A stretch of DNA of 64,000 bases from Tritrichomonas musculus. Taxonomy: Eukaryota > Parabasalia > Tritrichomonadida > Tritrichomonadidae. This document shows, piece after piece, positions 24,071 to 35,718 of this stretch; within the stretch, counting starts at the first letter, position 1, and each line of letters begins with the position of its first letter. The stretch lies in contig JAPFFF010000002.1 in the NCBI GenBank assembly GCA_039105265.1, positions 5,828,001 through 5,892,000 of the forward strand. Reading direction: 5' to 3'. The notes under the pieces were generated by a model. The model was not told where the DNA came from and did no database searches. It saw nothing but the letters and a program-made list of their open reading frames with translations. A program made the position numbers and the translations under genes.

Positions 24071-24658
24071 TTAAATATATTTAAGTTGACGTTGGGTTAT
24101 CATGAAATATTTGTTGAATTCTCGACTTCGAAGATGACTTAAAAAAGGAATAAATTCATCATGTGAAAAGTCAATGATATAACTTCGTTCAAGATATTGA
24201 CGACATTGTTCTCGTGTGAATTTATTATGATATCGTAAACAATGTTTCGCAACCGTCAAAAATCCTTCTTCATAACTAACAAATCGATTATTATTTGTAT
24301 ATAATTCATTCATCAAATATATTTCTTCTTCTCCTTTATTATTATGATCTTTATTTGTCATTTTAGTATTATTTTTCCTTTTCTTTCGAGTTGAATTTTC
24401 ATATTTGTAAGTTGGAATTTTATGAATCAAATAATCGAATCCATTTTTACTCCTGATCTTTCGTTTTATTTCTTCTCCTCCTCCACTGACTTCTTTTTTC
24501 TCTATTTCTTCTTCCTCTGTTTTCTTTTTATTTAAGGTTGAAATGTCACCTTCAACTTCAGGTTCAGTATCTGTGCTATGGTTGCTTTTTGCATTGCTTT
24601 TAAAAGCTTCTTCTTTATTTCGTTGTAAAATGTTGTCTTCTATTTGATTGCTGATCAT
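24071..24658 (-). CDS. 195-residue unknown family, copy 2
   Basis: Same length and architecture as the copy at 15081, with a near-identical C-terminal block; the N-terminus begins MISNQIEDNILQRNKEEAF. It is almost identical to copy 3 (26393-26980), with which it forms a direct tandem pair about 1.7 kb apart. The shared sequence continues about 45 bases past the stop. Conserved reading frame in all three copies, with mostly conservative changes, suggests the protein is or was recently functional. Confidence 0.7.
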   Translation of the reverse strand: MISNQIEDNILQRNKEEAFKSNAKSNHSTDTEPEVEGDISTLNKKKTEEEEIEKKEVSGGGEEIKRKIRSKNGFDYLIHKIPTYKYENSTRKKRKNNTKMTNKDHNNKGEEEIYLMNELYTNNNRFVSYEEGFLTVAKHCLRYHNKFTREQCRQYLERSYIIDFSHDEFIPFLSHLRSREFNKYFMITQRQLKYI

Positions 24659-26392
24659 TCAAAAGTTTTTTTTTAATTGGTCTCAAATATATCCAACCAA
24701 AATATTCAATATTGCATATTCATCATCTTTTCAATTTTTCACATAAATATTTTTTTAAAAACGTTTTTTCTCTTAATTTTTTGATAAAAAATTTACGGTT
24801 TTTCATAAAAAGTTTTTATAAAAGCCTTTTTAGATTTTTTTATTATATGACTTTTAAAATTCAAATTACTACATTTTTCTTATTATTATTTTACTATGGT
24901 GTTAATTACATATAAAAAAGATATTAATTAAAAAAATTAGCAATTATTCAACTAAATAAATAATTTTTTTCGAGATATAAATTTCAATTGAATAAATGAT
25001 TTTCGTAAAATTTCTTCTCATTTTGAATGAAAGAATTTTCTCAAGCAAATTTAATTTTTATATGAGCTATTGCATGCAGTATAAATTGATCAATAAAATC
25101 TGCATTTATTAATTTCTGTCTTTTCAACAAATTTATTTTCACAAAATTAAAAACATTGAAAAACTTGATGAAATATTCAACACAGATAAATTAATACAAA
25201 AAAGAGTATGAAAATCATGAATTCACTACAAATTAAATATATAATTACTGTTAAAACGAAATGCAAACATCATTTTTATCTCCAAAACTCTTCTTTATAC
25301 TATTGAATGCAGATTTTGCATGAAAAGATGACAAGATCGATACAATAAAAGACTTCAATTATAACTTTTGCATTAATTTTTAAATAATATGATAGGATAA
25401 TACTATAAATCACCGAATTTTCTTTTGAATCATAATAATAATGATTTTTTTTTTTTTCATCTTTTGAATCAATTCAATTTATTCTGAATCATTATCTTCA
25501 AAAACTATGAATAAAACAAAATGTGAGGAAATATTCAACAATCTGTAAATGAAAACAGATAATACGACCATACAAAAATGCGATTCAAATGTTTATTCAT
25601 TTTAAAACTGATGAATAGTGGATTGAGCATGGCCTTATTTAAAATTGCTGTTGCAAATTTTCACAATCACTATTTTGATTAGCGCACTAATTTTTTTTAA
25701 ATCCAATGTAAATATCAAGTTATAATATGGAAATGTTACAAATTCTTCTCTAAAATAAGAAGTGATTATTTATCATATTTTAGTTTTTATTTTTTTCTTC
25801 ATATTAAGAGCTCAGTATAATTAATTAAGACAGCAAAAACAAATAGAAAAAGGAATTTAGACAATTTGGAATGCATCTATAAATTGACCAAAACAAATAT
25901 TCAATTGAATGCTCACATTTCTGAAAGACTAGATTTTTCGATATTTTGAGGTTATTTTGTTGAGTATTCATTTTTTTGTGGTAACAATCATTTTTTAAGC
26001 ATATTTATATGTGATTATTTAAGGTGATATACAGTATCATTATATCAAACAAATATTATTTTTTAATAAAAAATAATAATAATTTTTCTACCAAATTCCA
26101 AGAAAATTATCTTTAAAACTTTTAAAATGTTTTTACAAGCAAAATTCCATTCTTCCCAAATAGTTTTTTTTTTTTTTAAATAAAAAATCAAATATATATT
26201 TGTTTAATAAAAAAATCAGATTATCAAAAAAACCTTAAATTATACTTGTTCATTCAGTTTTCTATTAAATTAATTATGAAAAAAAGTCAAACAAAATATT
26301 ATTTAGTATAATTATCTTAACATTGCACTCGTCTTTATTTATAAAATAATTGAACAAATCAATGTCAAATAAAAGTCAATAAAGAAATATAG
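24659..26392. other. AT-rich spacer between copies 2 and 3
   Basis: No gene or RNA recognised. A short homopolymer-rich open frame near 24712-24915 is low-complexity Phe/Leu and is not called. Confidence 0.5.
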
Positions 26393-26980
26393 TTAAATAT
26401 ATTTAAGTTGACGTTGGGTTATCATGAAATATTTGTTGAATTCTCGACTTCGAAGATGACTTAAAAAAGGAATAAATTCATCATGTGAAAAGTCAATGAT
26501 ATAACTTCGTTCAAGATATTGACGACATTGTTCTCGTGTGAATTTATTATGATATCGTAAACAATGTTTCGCAACCGTCAAAAATCCTTCTTCATAACTA
26601 ACAAATCGATTATTATTTGTATATAATTCATTCATCAAATATATTTCTTCTTCTCCTTTATTATTATGATCTTTATTTGTCATTTTAGTATTATTTTTCC
26701 TTTTCTTTCGAGTTGAATTTTCATATTTGTAAGTTGGAATTTTATGAATCAAATAATCGAATCCATTTTTACTCCTGATCTTTCGTTTTATTTCTTCTCC
26801 TCCTCCATTGACTTCTTTTTTCTCTATTTCTTCTTCCTCTGTTGTCTTTTTATTTAACGCAGAAATGTCACCTTCAACTTCAGGTTCAGTATCTGTGCTA
26901 TGGTTGCTTTTTGCATTGCTTTTAAAAGCTTCTTCTTTATCTCTTTGTAAAATGTTGTCTTCTATTTGATTACAGATCAT
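26393..26980 (-). CDS. 195-residue unknown family, copy 3
   Basis: A tandem paralogue of the gene at 24071-24658, differing at only a handful of residues, for example in the linker (SALNKKTTEEEE) and the N-terminus (MICNQIEDNILQRDKE). It has the same acidic then basic N-terminal half and the same C-terminal block ending ITQRQLKYI. All three copies share TTGAATGAT around the start codon, supporting that ATG. Confidence 0.7.
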   Translation of the reverse strand: MICNQIEDNILQRDKEEAFKSNAKSNHSTDTEPEVEGDISALNKKTTEEEEIEKKEVNGGGEEIKRKIRSKNGFDYLIHKIPTYKYENSTRKKRKNNTKMTNKDHNNKGEEEIYLMNELYTNNNRFVSYEEGFLTVAKHCLRYHNKFTREQCRQYLERSYIIDFSHDEFIPFLSHLRSREFNKYFMITQRQLKYI

Positions 26981-28632
26981 TCAAATTAAAAAATATATCT
27001 TTGAAATTGAGAATAAATTATTTTTTTCTCAAATTCTTACATCTATTGATTTTCAATTGTTCATCGTAAGTATTTTCATAAATAATTTCTGAATTAATTC
27101 AATTTTTCAAAAGGATTTGAAATAATTTCATTCAGTTTTCTCAAAAAAAGTTCGGACAGGATAAACAATTAACTTTTTTGTAATTAAACGTTCAATTCAA
27201 ATTTCTTATATATTTTCATTATTTCATATTTCTAACTATAAAATTTAAAAATAACTATTTTAAAAAAAGTTTATAAGTTTCGAAAATTCAGAGAAAATTT
27301 TTAAAAATTTTAACCACTTCTTTTTGAGCAAATTGCTTTACCAATAAAATGATTGGATGAAAACAATATACTTTTAGTAATCGAACGATAAAAAACCATA
27401 CAAATTTTAAATAAATCAACTTTTTCAAAGAAATAGCTTGACCGAAGATTTGTAAAAGACATTATGATTTTTTTGCTAAACAAATTTAAAATCAGAGACC
27501 TTTTCCTTGCAATAAAATAATGATTTACCTATGGCCGTGCATAATCGATTGCATTTTTATTTTTTTTTTTGAAATACAAAGAAAGTTCTTTTGAAAAGTT
27601 TAATGATATAATCAAAGATATTCAAGTCTATTAAGCGATATCTAGATGCATAATGCGCAGGTAAAAGCATAAAATGTTGTTTGAGAATCACATTTAAAAT
27701 TGGTTATAAAAACAATCTTTTTTTTTCTCATTTCTCTTTGCATTGAATTTTTTCGTTTTTTAATTTTATTCAAAAAGTAGCTTTCAAAATTTGATGAAAA
27801 AATTGAAAAAGTGCTTATTGAAAAGATTTTTTGAACATATATGTTAAAGTTTCTATAAAGAACTACTTGAAAAGTAAAATAATTTGATTTCAAAAGTTCA
27901 AATCGAACACTATATTGAAGTTACTCAAAGCTCAAAAACTTTTCTTGGCGATGCAATTTTCAATAACAAACGGTCTAAAAAGTGATATTAAATGCCCAAT
28001 TTTTTGCTTGAAACTCAACACGATCAGGATATCTTGATATAATGAAATATAAAGTGTTTATTAATTTGGATTCACCAATTTCAATATTTTTGGCAGCACT
28101 TTCATTCGACAAAATGCTTATAGAATTTTTTTAAGCAATTCAAAATTCTCCATAAAAGCGTGGAAAATCAAAATCCTAATCAATATAGCAATCAACAATA
28201 AAAGTTCACTTTTTTTTTTTTACCATTAGTGTTAATGATCAAACAAAAAAGATCATATTGGTTTTTGGAAAGAAGCGTTTCACCAAAAACGATCCAATCA
28301 TTTAATCAATTATTATTCATATTAAAGATTTTACCCCATTCATGGACTGGTATAAGTAATACTGAATTGAAAACATCCAAATTAATGAGCTACATTAAAA
28401 AAAAAACAACTATTTCGTTTTTCAGTTCAAAACAATAGAATTGTTGAACGAATGAAAATACATTTTTATTGTTTGACAAGTCTATTCATCAACTGAAAAA
28501 TATCATGTAGCATCATTCAAAGATAACTACAGCCGTTGCAAGAAAAAAATGGTCTTGATTTTAATCGGTTAACAATAAAATTTTTGGAAGTTATTAGTAG
28601 CATAAAAAGGAAAAAAAATACTTTCTTCTTTA
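26981..28632. other. AT-rich intergenic region
   Basis: No supported feature; short open frames here look random. Confidence 0.5.
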
Positions 28633-29160
28633 TCATTTCATTTTATTAAAAATTAGACTGACTATCACTATTAGCATCATCCTTTTTTGAATGTCATCAC
28701 CTGACAAGAAAACTTGAGGTGAAATATCGAAATCCTCATCATTCTGTGACCGCTGGTGCTTATAATACAAATCAACAAACGAGTATCTCTGTGCGTTTTT
28801 GGCTGGAATTGGGCTGTGCTTTGTATGAACAGTCATTATGCTAGTTGGAGGCTCCACATAAACAATCAGAATGAACTTGTTTGGTGATCGTGATGGCATA
28901 ATAATCGAGCTGTCTTTTCCAAAAATGGATTAAGCCTACTTTGAATATTTTTTAAACTGCTGATTGGAACAGATATAGAATCAGAAATTGTAGAGGTGAA
29001 TATTGTATGGAATAGCTTTTGAATCCTGAATCTCGAAATATTCCATGTTAGTAATCACATTTCACATTAAAAAAGATCCATGTTTGCATGAATTAGAAAT
29101 AAAAGACTTTTCATCTCTACACCAAGAAATACCTAATTCGTTCATAATTTCGGGGTTCCT
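28633..29160 (-). pseudogene. Decayed coding remnant, family unknown
   Basis: An 88-codon frame (28633-28899) with coding-like codon use contains FILIVYVEPPTSIMTVHTKH and YSFVDLYYKHQRSQNDEDF. Upstream on the same strand, further coding-like pieces appear in other frames up to about 29160 (for example VPISSLKNIQSRLNPFLEK and NELGISWCRDEKSF). The frame changes and stops suggest an old host gene in decay. No domain recognised. Confidence 0.4.
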
Positions 29161-29360
29161 GTCGACAAATTAGAGAATAAAAAAGATTTTTAGAGCAAAT
29201 TTAATACTCCCACTTAAGTTAAGAGCTTTTCTAAGTTCATCTATATCATGGATTTTGCACTTTTGCTAAAAAAGAAAAAATTTTACGATAAAAATCAAAA
29301 TTTTTTTAATTCAAATCAAAACAAATATCAATTCAAAATTTGAAGGGCTGTCCACAATTG

Positions 29361-29396
29361 AATTAGCTGTCCAAAAATGGACAACGTTGCTTTTTG
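29361..29396. repeat. Small inverted repeat (CTGTCCAAAAA)
   Basis: CTGTCCAAAAA followed 13 bases later by its complement TTTTTGGACAG, with further GTCCA/TGGAC copies up to about 29432. It lies just 3' of the pullulanase-like gene and may be a worn MITE end or a hairpin in the 3' flank. Confidence 0.35.
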
Positions 29397-29580
29397 GACA
29401 GTCTCCTTTGAAAAAAGATGTGGACAGTCAACCCTAGCACACAACTGCAACTTTATAAACTTCTAATATTGGTTTTGCATTAGCTAATAATAAAAAGTAT
29501 GTCGCAAATTGATTTTTTGATTCAAAAAATTAATAAATATATAAACTTTTATTAATCTATATTAAAATCTATTATAAAAT

Positions 29581-31782
29581 TTAATTTGCACCTTTTGTTC
29601 TATAAACGAAAACGGATTGAGGATCAATGTTAACATCGCCACTTGCTTCACTTATTTCATTTGTGCCAGCCGTTTCACCATTAGCGATTAAAGACCATTT
29701 TCCATCAGGCAAATGGAAGCCGAAATTGTTTTTATTAGCGTTGATAACAGCGACAACTTTTTGATCATCTTTATCAGAAAATGTAGCAATCAAGCAATTT
29801 GAATTACATTGAACATCAACATTTTCATCAAGTGAAGTCAAAACCTTTGATCCTTTTCTCATTTCAATCAAGCCTTTATAATACAAGAAAGTCTTGTATT
29901 CATTGCTGTCTTTGGTCAAGCTATTCCATTTCAAAGTGTTGATTTCATCGCCAGCCTTGAAGCTGTTATCGTTGTAAGTGCCATCTTTGTTTGGCTTTGA
30001 TCTGAGCATTTCTTCACCGCCTAGCATGAAAGGCGTTCCTTTGCAAAGCATTACAATGGCTGCACCCATCCGATTCATCTTAAGAATATCATCTTCAGAA
30101 GCTCCTTGGCAAGAAGTCTTTAATTTATCATAAAGCGTGCTGTTATCGTGTGCTGATATGTAATTGATTGAGCTTGCATTCTTCACTCTCCAATGATTTT
30201 GGTCATCTGAAACTTCACTTCCTTTCAAGCCGAAGATGACTTTGCCAATGAATTCACCATTTCCAGGATCACCAGTGTAACCAGGCTTATCTTTATTGAA
30301 GACACTTCCACGGATACCATCACGAATATCATCATTGAACACTGAAATTGAACCAGCACCATTATTTGATATGTTTACTTGACTAATGTTAACTTGATTA
30401 GCTAAAGGAACATGTGTTGCTGTTCCCATTTGCCAACCTTCTCCATAGATGATTGCACTTGGATTGAATGAATGAAGATCAGCTTCAACTTTTTGCATTG
30501 TGTTTACATCAAGTAAGCCCATCAAATCGAAACGAAAACCATCGAGTTTATATGTTGTCATCCAATAGTGAAGGCTATCAACAATGTATTTACTACACAT
30601 TACTCTTTCAGACATGACATCATTACCACAGCCAGATCCATTTGATGGCGTGTTGTCATCATTGTAACGATAATAATAGAATGGAACACATTTGTTCAAA
30701 TTGCTGTTTAATTTGTGTGTGTGATTATAAACAACATCCATGACAACACTGAATCCTTGTGAATGCAATGCTTGTATCATTCTCTTGCATTCAATAACAC
30801 GACAACTTCCATCAGCTGGATTCGTTGAAAAACTTCCTTCTGGAACGTTGTAATTTTGTGGATCATAACCCCAGTTGTATTCACCATCTTTCCTTTCATT
30901 GACAGAGCCAAAATCATAGATTGGCATGAGTTGAACATGAGTGATTCCAAGTTCTTTAAGATAATCAACACCAACTGGAATTCCATCGTCATTTTTAAGG
31001 CCGGTTTCTGTGAAGGACAAAAATTTTCCTTTATATTTACTACTTTTGATTTCAACACTGAAGTCACGAACATGAGTTTCCCAAACAATGGCTTCTCTAT
31101 AAGAGTGTAATTCACGATATTTCTCGTTTTCAAAGCCATCTGGCTTGGCTTTGTTCTGATCTAATACCATCCCACGACGACCGTTAACTCCAGCTGATTT
31201 TGCATAGGGATCAACAACGGTTTGATCTCCTAAAGCGGTTTTGACAATATAAACGTAATATGTTCCATGACCAACGCCATCTACTTCTGATGACCAGACA
31301 CCCTTGTCTCCTCTTTGCATTGCAATACTCCTGAATGGTTGTGTACCATCTCCTGATTTGAAAAGTTGTAAAATAACTGAGCCTGCCGTTGGTGCCCATA
31401 TTTTGAACATTGTACCTTTATCGGTAATTGTTGCACCAAGATCATTTCCATCATATGTAAAGTTTTTGACGAATTCATCGCAATCATAGACTTCATATGG
31501 TATTGCAACTTTGCTTCCGACATCTTGAATGTTAACATAATATGTTTTTGTTAAATCAACGTTATTTTCTAATGTAATGGTAAAATGCTTTGTATCGTTA
31601 TCTGGCATTGACAATGATTTTATTGCTATATTTTGACCATCAGAATCAATGATTTGTATTTTGGATTGATTTATTTCAGTATTTGCTGCAACAGTGAAAA
31701 AAAGTGTATTCATTGAACCAATAGTCAATTTAAAGATTCCTTCCTTTGGAACTAAAGGAGCTTCTTCTTCTTCGCTTGACAT
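29581..31782 (-). CDS. Type I pullulanase-like glycosidase (GH13)
   Basis: A 733-residue protein. An N-terminal beta-sandwich region (about 1-210) includes a CBM48/isoamylase-N-like part around KIWAPTAGSVILQLF. The GH13 catalytic barrel follows, with YNWGYDPQNYNVPEGSFST, which contains the type I pullulanase signature YNWGYDP. Also present are VVMDVVYNHTH (region I), DGFRFDLMGL (region II, nucleophile Asp), IYGEGW (region III, acid/base Glu) and YISAHDNSTLYDKL (region IV). A C-terminal beta domain ends the protein. Predicted reaction: hydrolysis of alpha-1,6 bonds in glycogen or limit dextrins. There is no signal peptide, so a cytosolic glycogen debranching role is plausible. The start is supported by TCATTTT eight bases upstream; the stop overlaps TAAA. 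The bacterial-style sequence suggests lateral transfer, an inference. Confidence 0.92.
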   Translation of the reverse strand: MSSEEEEAPLVPKEGIFKLTIGSMNTLFFTVAANTEINQSKIQIIDSDGQNIAIKSLSMPDNDTKHFTITLENNVDLTKTYYVNIQDVGSKVAIPYEVYDCDEFVKNFTYDGNDLGATITDKGTMFKIWAPTAGSVILQLFKSGDGTQPFRSIAMQRGDKGVWSSEVDGVGHGTYYVYIVKTALGDQTVVDPYAKSAGVNGRRGMVLDQNKAKPDGFENEKYRELHSYREAIVWETHVRDFSVEIKSSKYKGKFLSFTETGLKNDDGIPVGVDYLKELGITHVQLMPIYDFGSVNERKDGEYNWGYDPQNYNVPEGSFSTNPADGSCRVIECKRMIQALHSQGFSVVMDVVYNHTHKLNSNLNKCVPFYYYRYNDDNTPSNGSGCGNDVMSERVMCSKYIVDSLHYWMTTYKLDGFRFDLMGLLDVNTMQKVEADLHSFNPSAIIYGEGWQMGTATHVPLANQVNISQVNISNNGAGSISVFNDDIRDGIRGSVFNKDKPGYTGDPGNGEFIGKVIFGLKGSEVSDDQNHWRVKNASSINYISAHDNSTLYDKLKTSCQGASEDDILKMNRMGAAIVMLCKGTPFMLGGEEMLRSKPNKDGTYNDNSFKAGDEINTLKWNSLTKDSNEYKTFLYYKGLIEMRKGSKVLTSLDENVDVQCNSNCLIATFSDKDDQKVVAVINANKNNFGFHLPDGKWSLIANGETAGTNEISEASGDVNIDPQSVFVYRTKGAN

Positions 31783-31786
31783 TTTT

Positions 31787-31793
31787 AAAATGA
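31787..31793 (-). promoter_or_regulatory. Initiator-like TCATTTT before the pullulanase ATG
   Basis: On the minus strand TCATTTT lies about eight bases before the ATG at 31782. It fits the trichomonad initiator TCA(C/T)(A/T) and the very short 5' leaders known in the group. Confidence 0.55.
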
Positions 31794-32510
31794 TTTTTTT
31801 TTATCTTACTTTCAAAAAAAATTCCATACTATTCAAAATTTGAATGTTTATTTTCGAATTGAATAATTCCACAAATTTTTTCATTGAAAAAGTTGAGATA
31901 TAAAACTATCAGCTATTCATTTTTTATTTTATTTTATTTTTTTTTTAAAAATATAATTTAATTTACATGTATTAAAAACAAATTATAATATAATTTTAAT
32001 TTTATATTTAAAATATTCATAAAATCTATAACATAATCCATTTTTTAATAAGATAAACATATTTTTTATAAATGAGGATATGGCCATTTAGTGGTTTAAC
32101 GATAAAAAAGTGTAATAAAGTTACTCACTGCCAATATGGAAGACAACCAAATTCACTTTAAATAGCAAAATATAATACCATCTTATTTCAAACGTTAAAT
32201 ATGGAAAGTTAAAAATATTACATATTTCGTAGAAAATTTTACATAGTAAAGACAATTATACAAAATTAACTTATTTTTCACATTAATATTAAACATATCA
32301 ATAATTTGTCAAATGATTTGCATATCAATAAGAATTTTCTTATTGACATTCTCAATTTAATATCTGAAAGAAGTACTCAGAAACATTTATTCTGATTTCA
32401 ACTTTAAAAAATAAAATAAAAAATAATTGATTTTTAAGGAATTACAAAATACAATATTAATAATCACCAAAAAAAAAAAAAAAAAAAAAACTTTTTTCAT
32501 TGTCCATATT
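31794..32510. other. AT-rich intergenic region
   Basis: Upstream region of the pullulanase gene on the minus strand. An AACTTTTTCAA word lies near 31885 (minus strand), and a run of A residues sits at 32470-32490. No gene seen. Confidence 0.45.
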
Positions 32511-34310
32511 TTAATCATTATTTTTCTGAGCACTTTCATTTTCATCCTTTTCATGAACATTTTCATTCTCTTTTTCGTTATGAGCACGTTTATTGTCATC
32601 TTGTTCATCATTATCATTTTCATCGTAATCACCACCATTATCCTTTTCATTAGCATTTTCACTCATTTCTTCTTTACGAGCACCCTCATTATCACCATTT
32701 TCATGCACATTTTCATTACTATTGTCATCGTAATCTTCATCGTTATCATTATCCAAATCATCACTTTCATTGCCATCGTTTACCTGAGCATTTTCATCAT
32801 TCAAATTGTTTTTTTCGTGATCGTTTTCTTTTTCATTATCATAATCATAAGAATTGTCATCATCTTCATGATTATCTTCTTTATTTCCTTCTTCCTTAGG
32901 AGGATCGTCTTTTGCTGGCACTGTGTCATTATTATTACTTATTGGCATGTCTTTATTGATGAATATCTCAAACACTTTGTCAAATCCATTATTCAAGAAA
33001 AACTCGTCATTAGCGTACTTTCTTAGTATTTCTTGGTATATTATTGGCCTTCTCGGTTGCCTATTTCCATTTTCTTCATTGGCATTCATAAGCCTACCAA
33101 TTTGTGTAAACAAAGATTCGATTTCAAAGTCTTTTTCAACTAGCTCTTTTTCACGATTTTTCTGGGTCTCGGACAAGTCATTTGATCCATTATGAAACAG
33201 TGTTGGATAAGGGAAAGGCGAGCAAAGCTCTATTTTTTTTATTGGAGTTATTTGGCGGCGGAGCCTTTAAAAACACGATAGACAAATGAGTTCCAGCAAT
33301 ACAAAATCTAACATATTTAGTGATACTTGTTAACATTGTCTTTGTAATGTTTTCTCCAACCATTTCTTGATTCAACATTGCTTCACCACACTTGTTTGAT
33401 CCACAAACATACAAAGCTCCGTTATTATCAACGAAGAACGAATGAAAAGCTCCAGCAAAAACGGATTTTATATTTTTATCATTTAATGAAGTGATTTCAA
33501 CAAATTTTTTCGTGCTTTCTTCATCTATTCCAAGTGGGTTGTTCTTGTTATTTCCACGGCCAAAGACTCTTCCATCTGCTGCAACAACAAGACAATGATT
33601 ATAAACGCCTGACAATGAAATGCATTGAATTCCAATCAATTCAGGAACAACATGAAAATAATCACTCGGGTCAAGATCAGACATGTCGTATTCATAAATG
33701 TTACCTCGTGATTATAATGCAATCAAACTTCTCCCTTGAAAAGCAATGTAAATCGGAAGATCCGATTCAAAAGCCAAGTGACACGAGTGCAAAATTTTTG
33801 ATCGTTACAAATAGAAGGATCAATGATGTGAATGGAGCCTCATTCATCAATGGCAGCTGATATTTCGCTCCCTCCGTAAATAGAAACAATCTTGTAGACT
33901 TGAGTGTCTAAATAGGCGTGATTTTTGATTTTTTTGGTTCCAAATATGTAATATAAAAAACGAAAGTTCGGTTCATCTGGTTTGTCATTGTTTGTGAATT
34001 GGAAAAGAGAATAATTTAAGCCACATACTGCAGATTCAACATTGTATGGGTTACCTTTAGAATCATTAAAATGTATTCCGAAAAAATGTTTTAATATATA
34101 TGGCTTACTGGGTTTTAATACATGATTTGCATTGTTTCCAACACCATAGGAACAATGATTTTCACTTATGGCAATTGCAAAATCATTATATACTGAATAT
34201 GAAATATCACTAAAATCGTTTTCATATAGAGTAGGAATTTTAAATTCGCTCTGGGTATTTGTTTGATGAATTTGACCGAAATTGTTTTTTCCGCCTACAA
34301 TTACTGACAT
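32511..34310 (-). pseudogene. RCC1-like repeat protein gene, broken into three frames
   Basis: Three consecutive minus-strand frames read as one former protein. 34310-33840 begins with ATG (MSVIVGGKNNFGQIHQ) and has an RCC1-type repeat start. 33684-33190 has clear RCC1 blocks (LVVAADGRVFGRGNN, FFVDNNGALYVCGSNKCGEA). 33176-32511 has a short coiled-coil-like part (KELVEKDFEIESLFTQIGRL) and a long tail of Asp, Glu and Asn. Between the first two, further RCC1-like coding (HLAFESDLPIYIAFQGRSL) is readable in another frame. Between the second and third, the text FHNGSNDLSETQKN continues upstream of the third frame. At least two or three disruptions are needed, so this is a pseudogene unless sequencing errors are involved. 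Intact relatives act in scaffolding or GTPase regulation. Confidence 0.7.
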
Positions 34311-34387
34311 TTATCGAAAAAGCTTAGAAAAAAAAAGAGGAAATTTTAAATTAATAAACGGATAATTGATCTTTGTTCAATTTCAAA

Positions 34388-34617
34388 CGTACCCCGACTT
34401 TTGTAATTAAATATTTATTTGTTAAATATCTCGAAAATAAGTCATTATTATTCCATTTTAAATGATATATTTATGATTTAATATAAATATAGTAATTTTT
34501 TTATTTAAAAAATAAACTGAAAAAGGATATTTAAACCACGAAATCCTTTTAACAAATAAATGTCTTATTTTCGAGATATTTAACAAATAAATATTTAATT
34601 ACAAAAGTCGGGGTACG
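34388..34617. mobile_element. MITE with about 57-bp perfect inverted repeats, TA-flanked
   Basis: Inverted ends share CCCCGACTTTTGTAATT and continue for about 57 bases almost without change. Counting CGTACCCC...GGGGTACG, the tips are CCCC/GGGG with TA on both sides, as expected for Tc1/mariner-type insertion. About 230 bp in all, non-coding, with a small inner hairpin (GGATTT/AAATCC). The good match between ends suggests it is fairly young. Confidence 0.7.
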
Positions 34618-34652
34618 ATAGGAACTTTTTTTTACATTTAATCTTTTCAATA

Positions 34653-35253
34653 TAGTCTTTTCGGGATTACGACAGAAAAGTCTACTTTAATAACGGAATA
34701 ATTCTGTATTATTATGGAAAAACTCAATTTCATAACTGAAAGATTAACCATATCTTTTAGGAAAAGTTTTTTTTTAATACATATATTAATTTATTCATGA
34801 AAAGAGTTAAAATCATTATATATATGGAGCGTATACGGAAATAAAATAAAAAAATTTAATATAGTATAACATTTTTTCCAACAGATTTCATCAATTTTTT
34901 TTTCTAATAAAAATTGAATTTAATATAATATATTTCAAATTAACACTTAATAAAAACTAATAGCACCTGAAAATTATCAAAAATATTCAATAAATCAGTA
35001 TTGCATATATTTTTAATTAGATGATGTAAGAATTTATAATTAGAAAATATTCATAAAGCAGAATAAATTTGATATATTGGATATTTAATTAGAATGATAA
35101 ATATCAATCATGATTCATTTATATGAATGATCTAAAAAAAAATTTCACAAAAATATGGTTACACTTTTGGTTATGAAATTGGATTTTTCTGTAATCATAT
35201 ACAAATACTCCATAATTAAAGTAGATTTTTCCGTTATAATACCTAAAAGACTG
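34653..35253. mobile_element. Older TA-flanked MITE-like element
   Basis: Diverged inverted repeats of roughly 105 bases. The left side starts TAGTCTTTTCGGGATTA at 34653; the right side ends TACCTAAAAGACTG at 35253. Matching inner blocks include TCTACTTTAAT and CAATTTCATAAC. TA lies on both sides. The interior is AT-rich and non-coding. It sits only 36 bases from the previous MITE. Confidence 0.6.
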
Positions 35254-35435
35254 TAATCATTTTCCTCAAAATTTATTCGAAAGAGCTTTTTGACAAATTT
35301 CAAATGATATTAAACCAATCTGAAAACCAAAAATACTATTTTAAGTATTTTGATAAATTATGAAGACTAGAAAAGCCGATATCTCAGTTGAATATTCAAT
35401 AATTTGATTTCTGGTGCTATTAAAGACATTAGCTT

Positions 35436-35506
35436 TTTCGAATTAGAATTATTTTGCTATATATTCATCATGAAGAATGTAAAAGCAATATAATTCTAAT
35501 TCGAAA
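35436..35506. repeat. 16-bp perfect hairpin stem
   Basis: TTTCGAATTAGAATTA at 35436-35451 is exactly complemented at 35491-35506, with a 39-base loop that can extend the pairing through TTTTGCT/AGCAATA. It could be a small MITE or a transcribed hairpin. Confidence 0.5.
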
Positions 35507-35677
35507 TTAATTACTTTTTGTTCATAATGAAAATTTTCATGTGAAAATACAAAAATGTAACTTTGACTTCAATTGAAATTGAAAAAAGTTAAAAATTGAC
35601 ATATTTATTGAAGATCACTTTCAATGTAATTTGCAAGGATACATTCCACTGTTCATGACCAATATAAATTTTGAATT

Positions 35678-35689
<12 letters not shown>

Positions 35690-35718
<29 letters not shown>

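Noticed and set aside
32427-33026. 199-codon plus-strand frame, almost all Ile/Phe/Val
   Set aside because: Antisense of the acidic tail of the RCC1-like gene; GAT/GAA codons read backwards give ATC/TTC.
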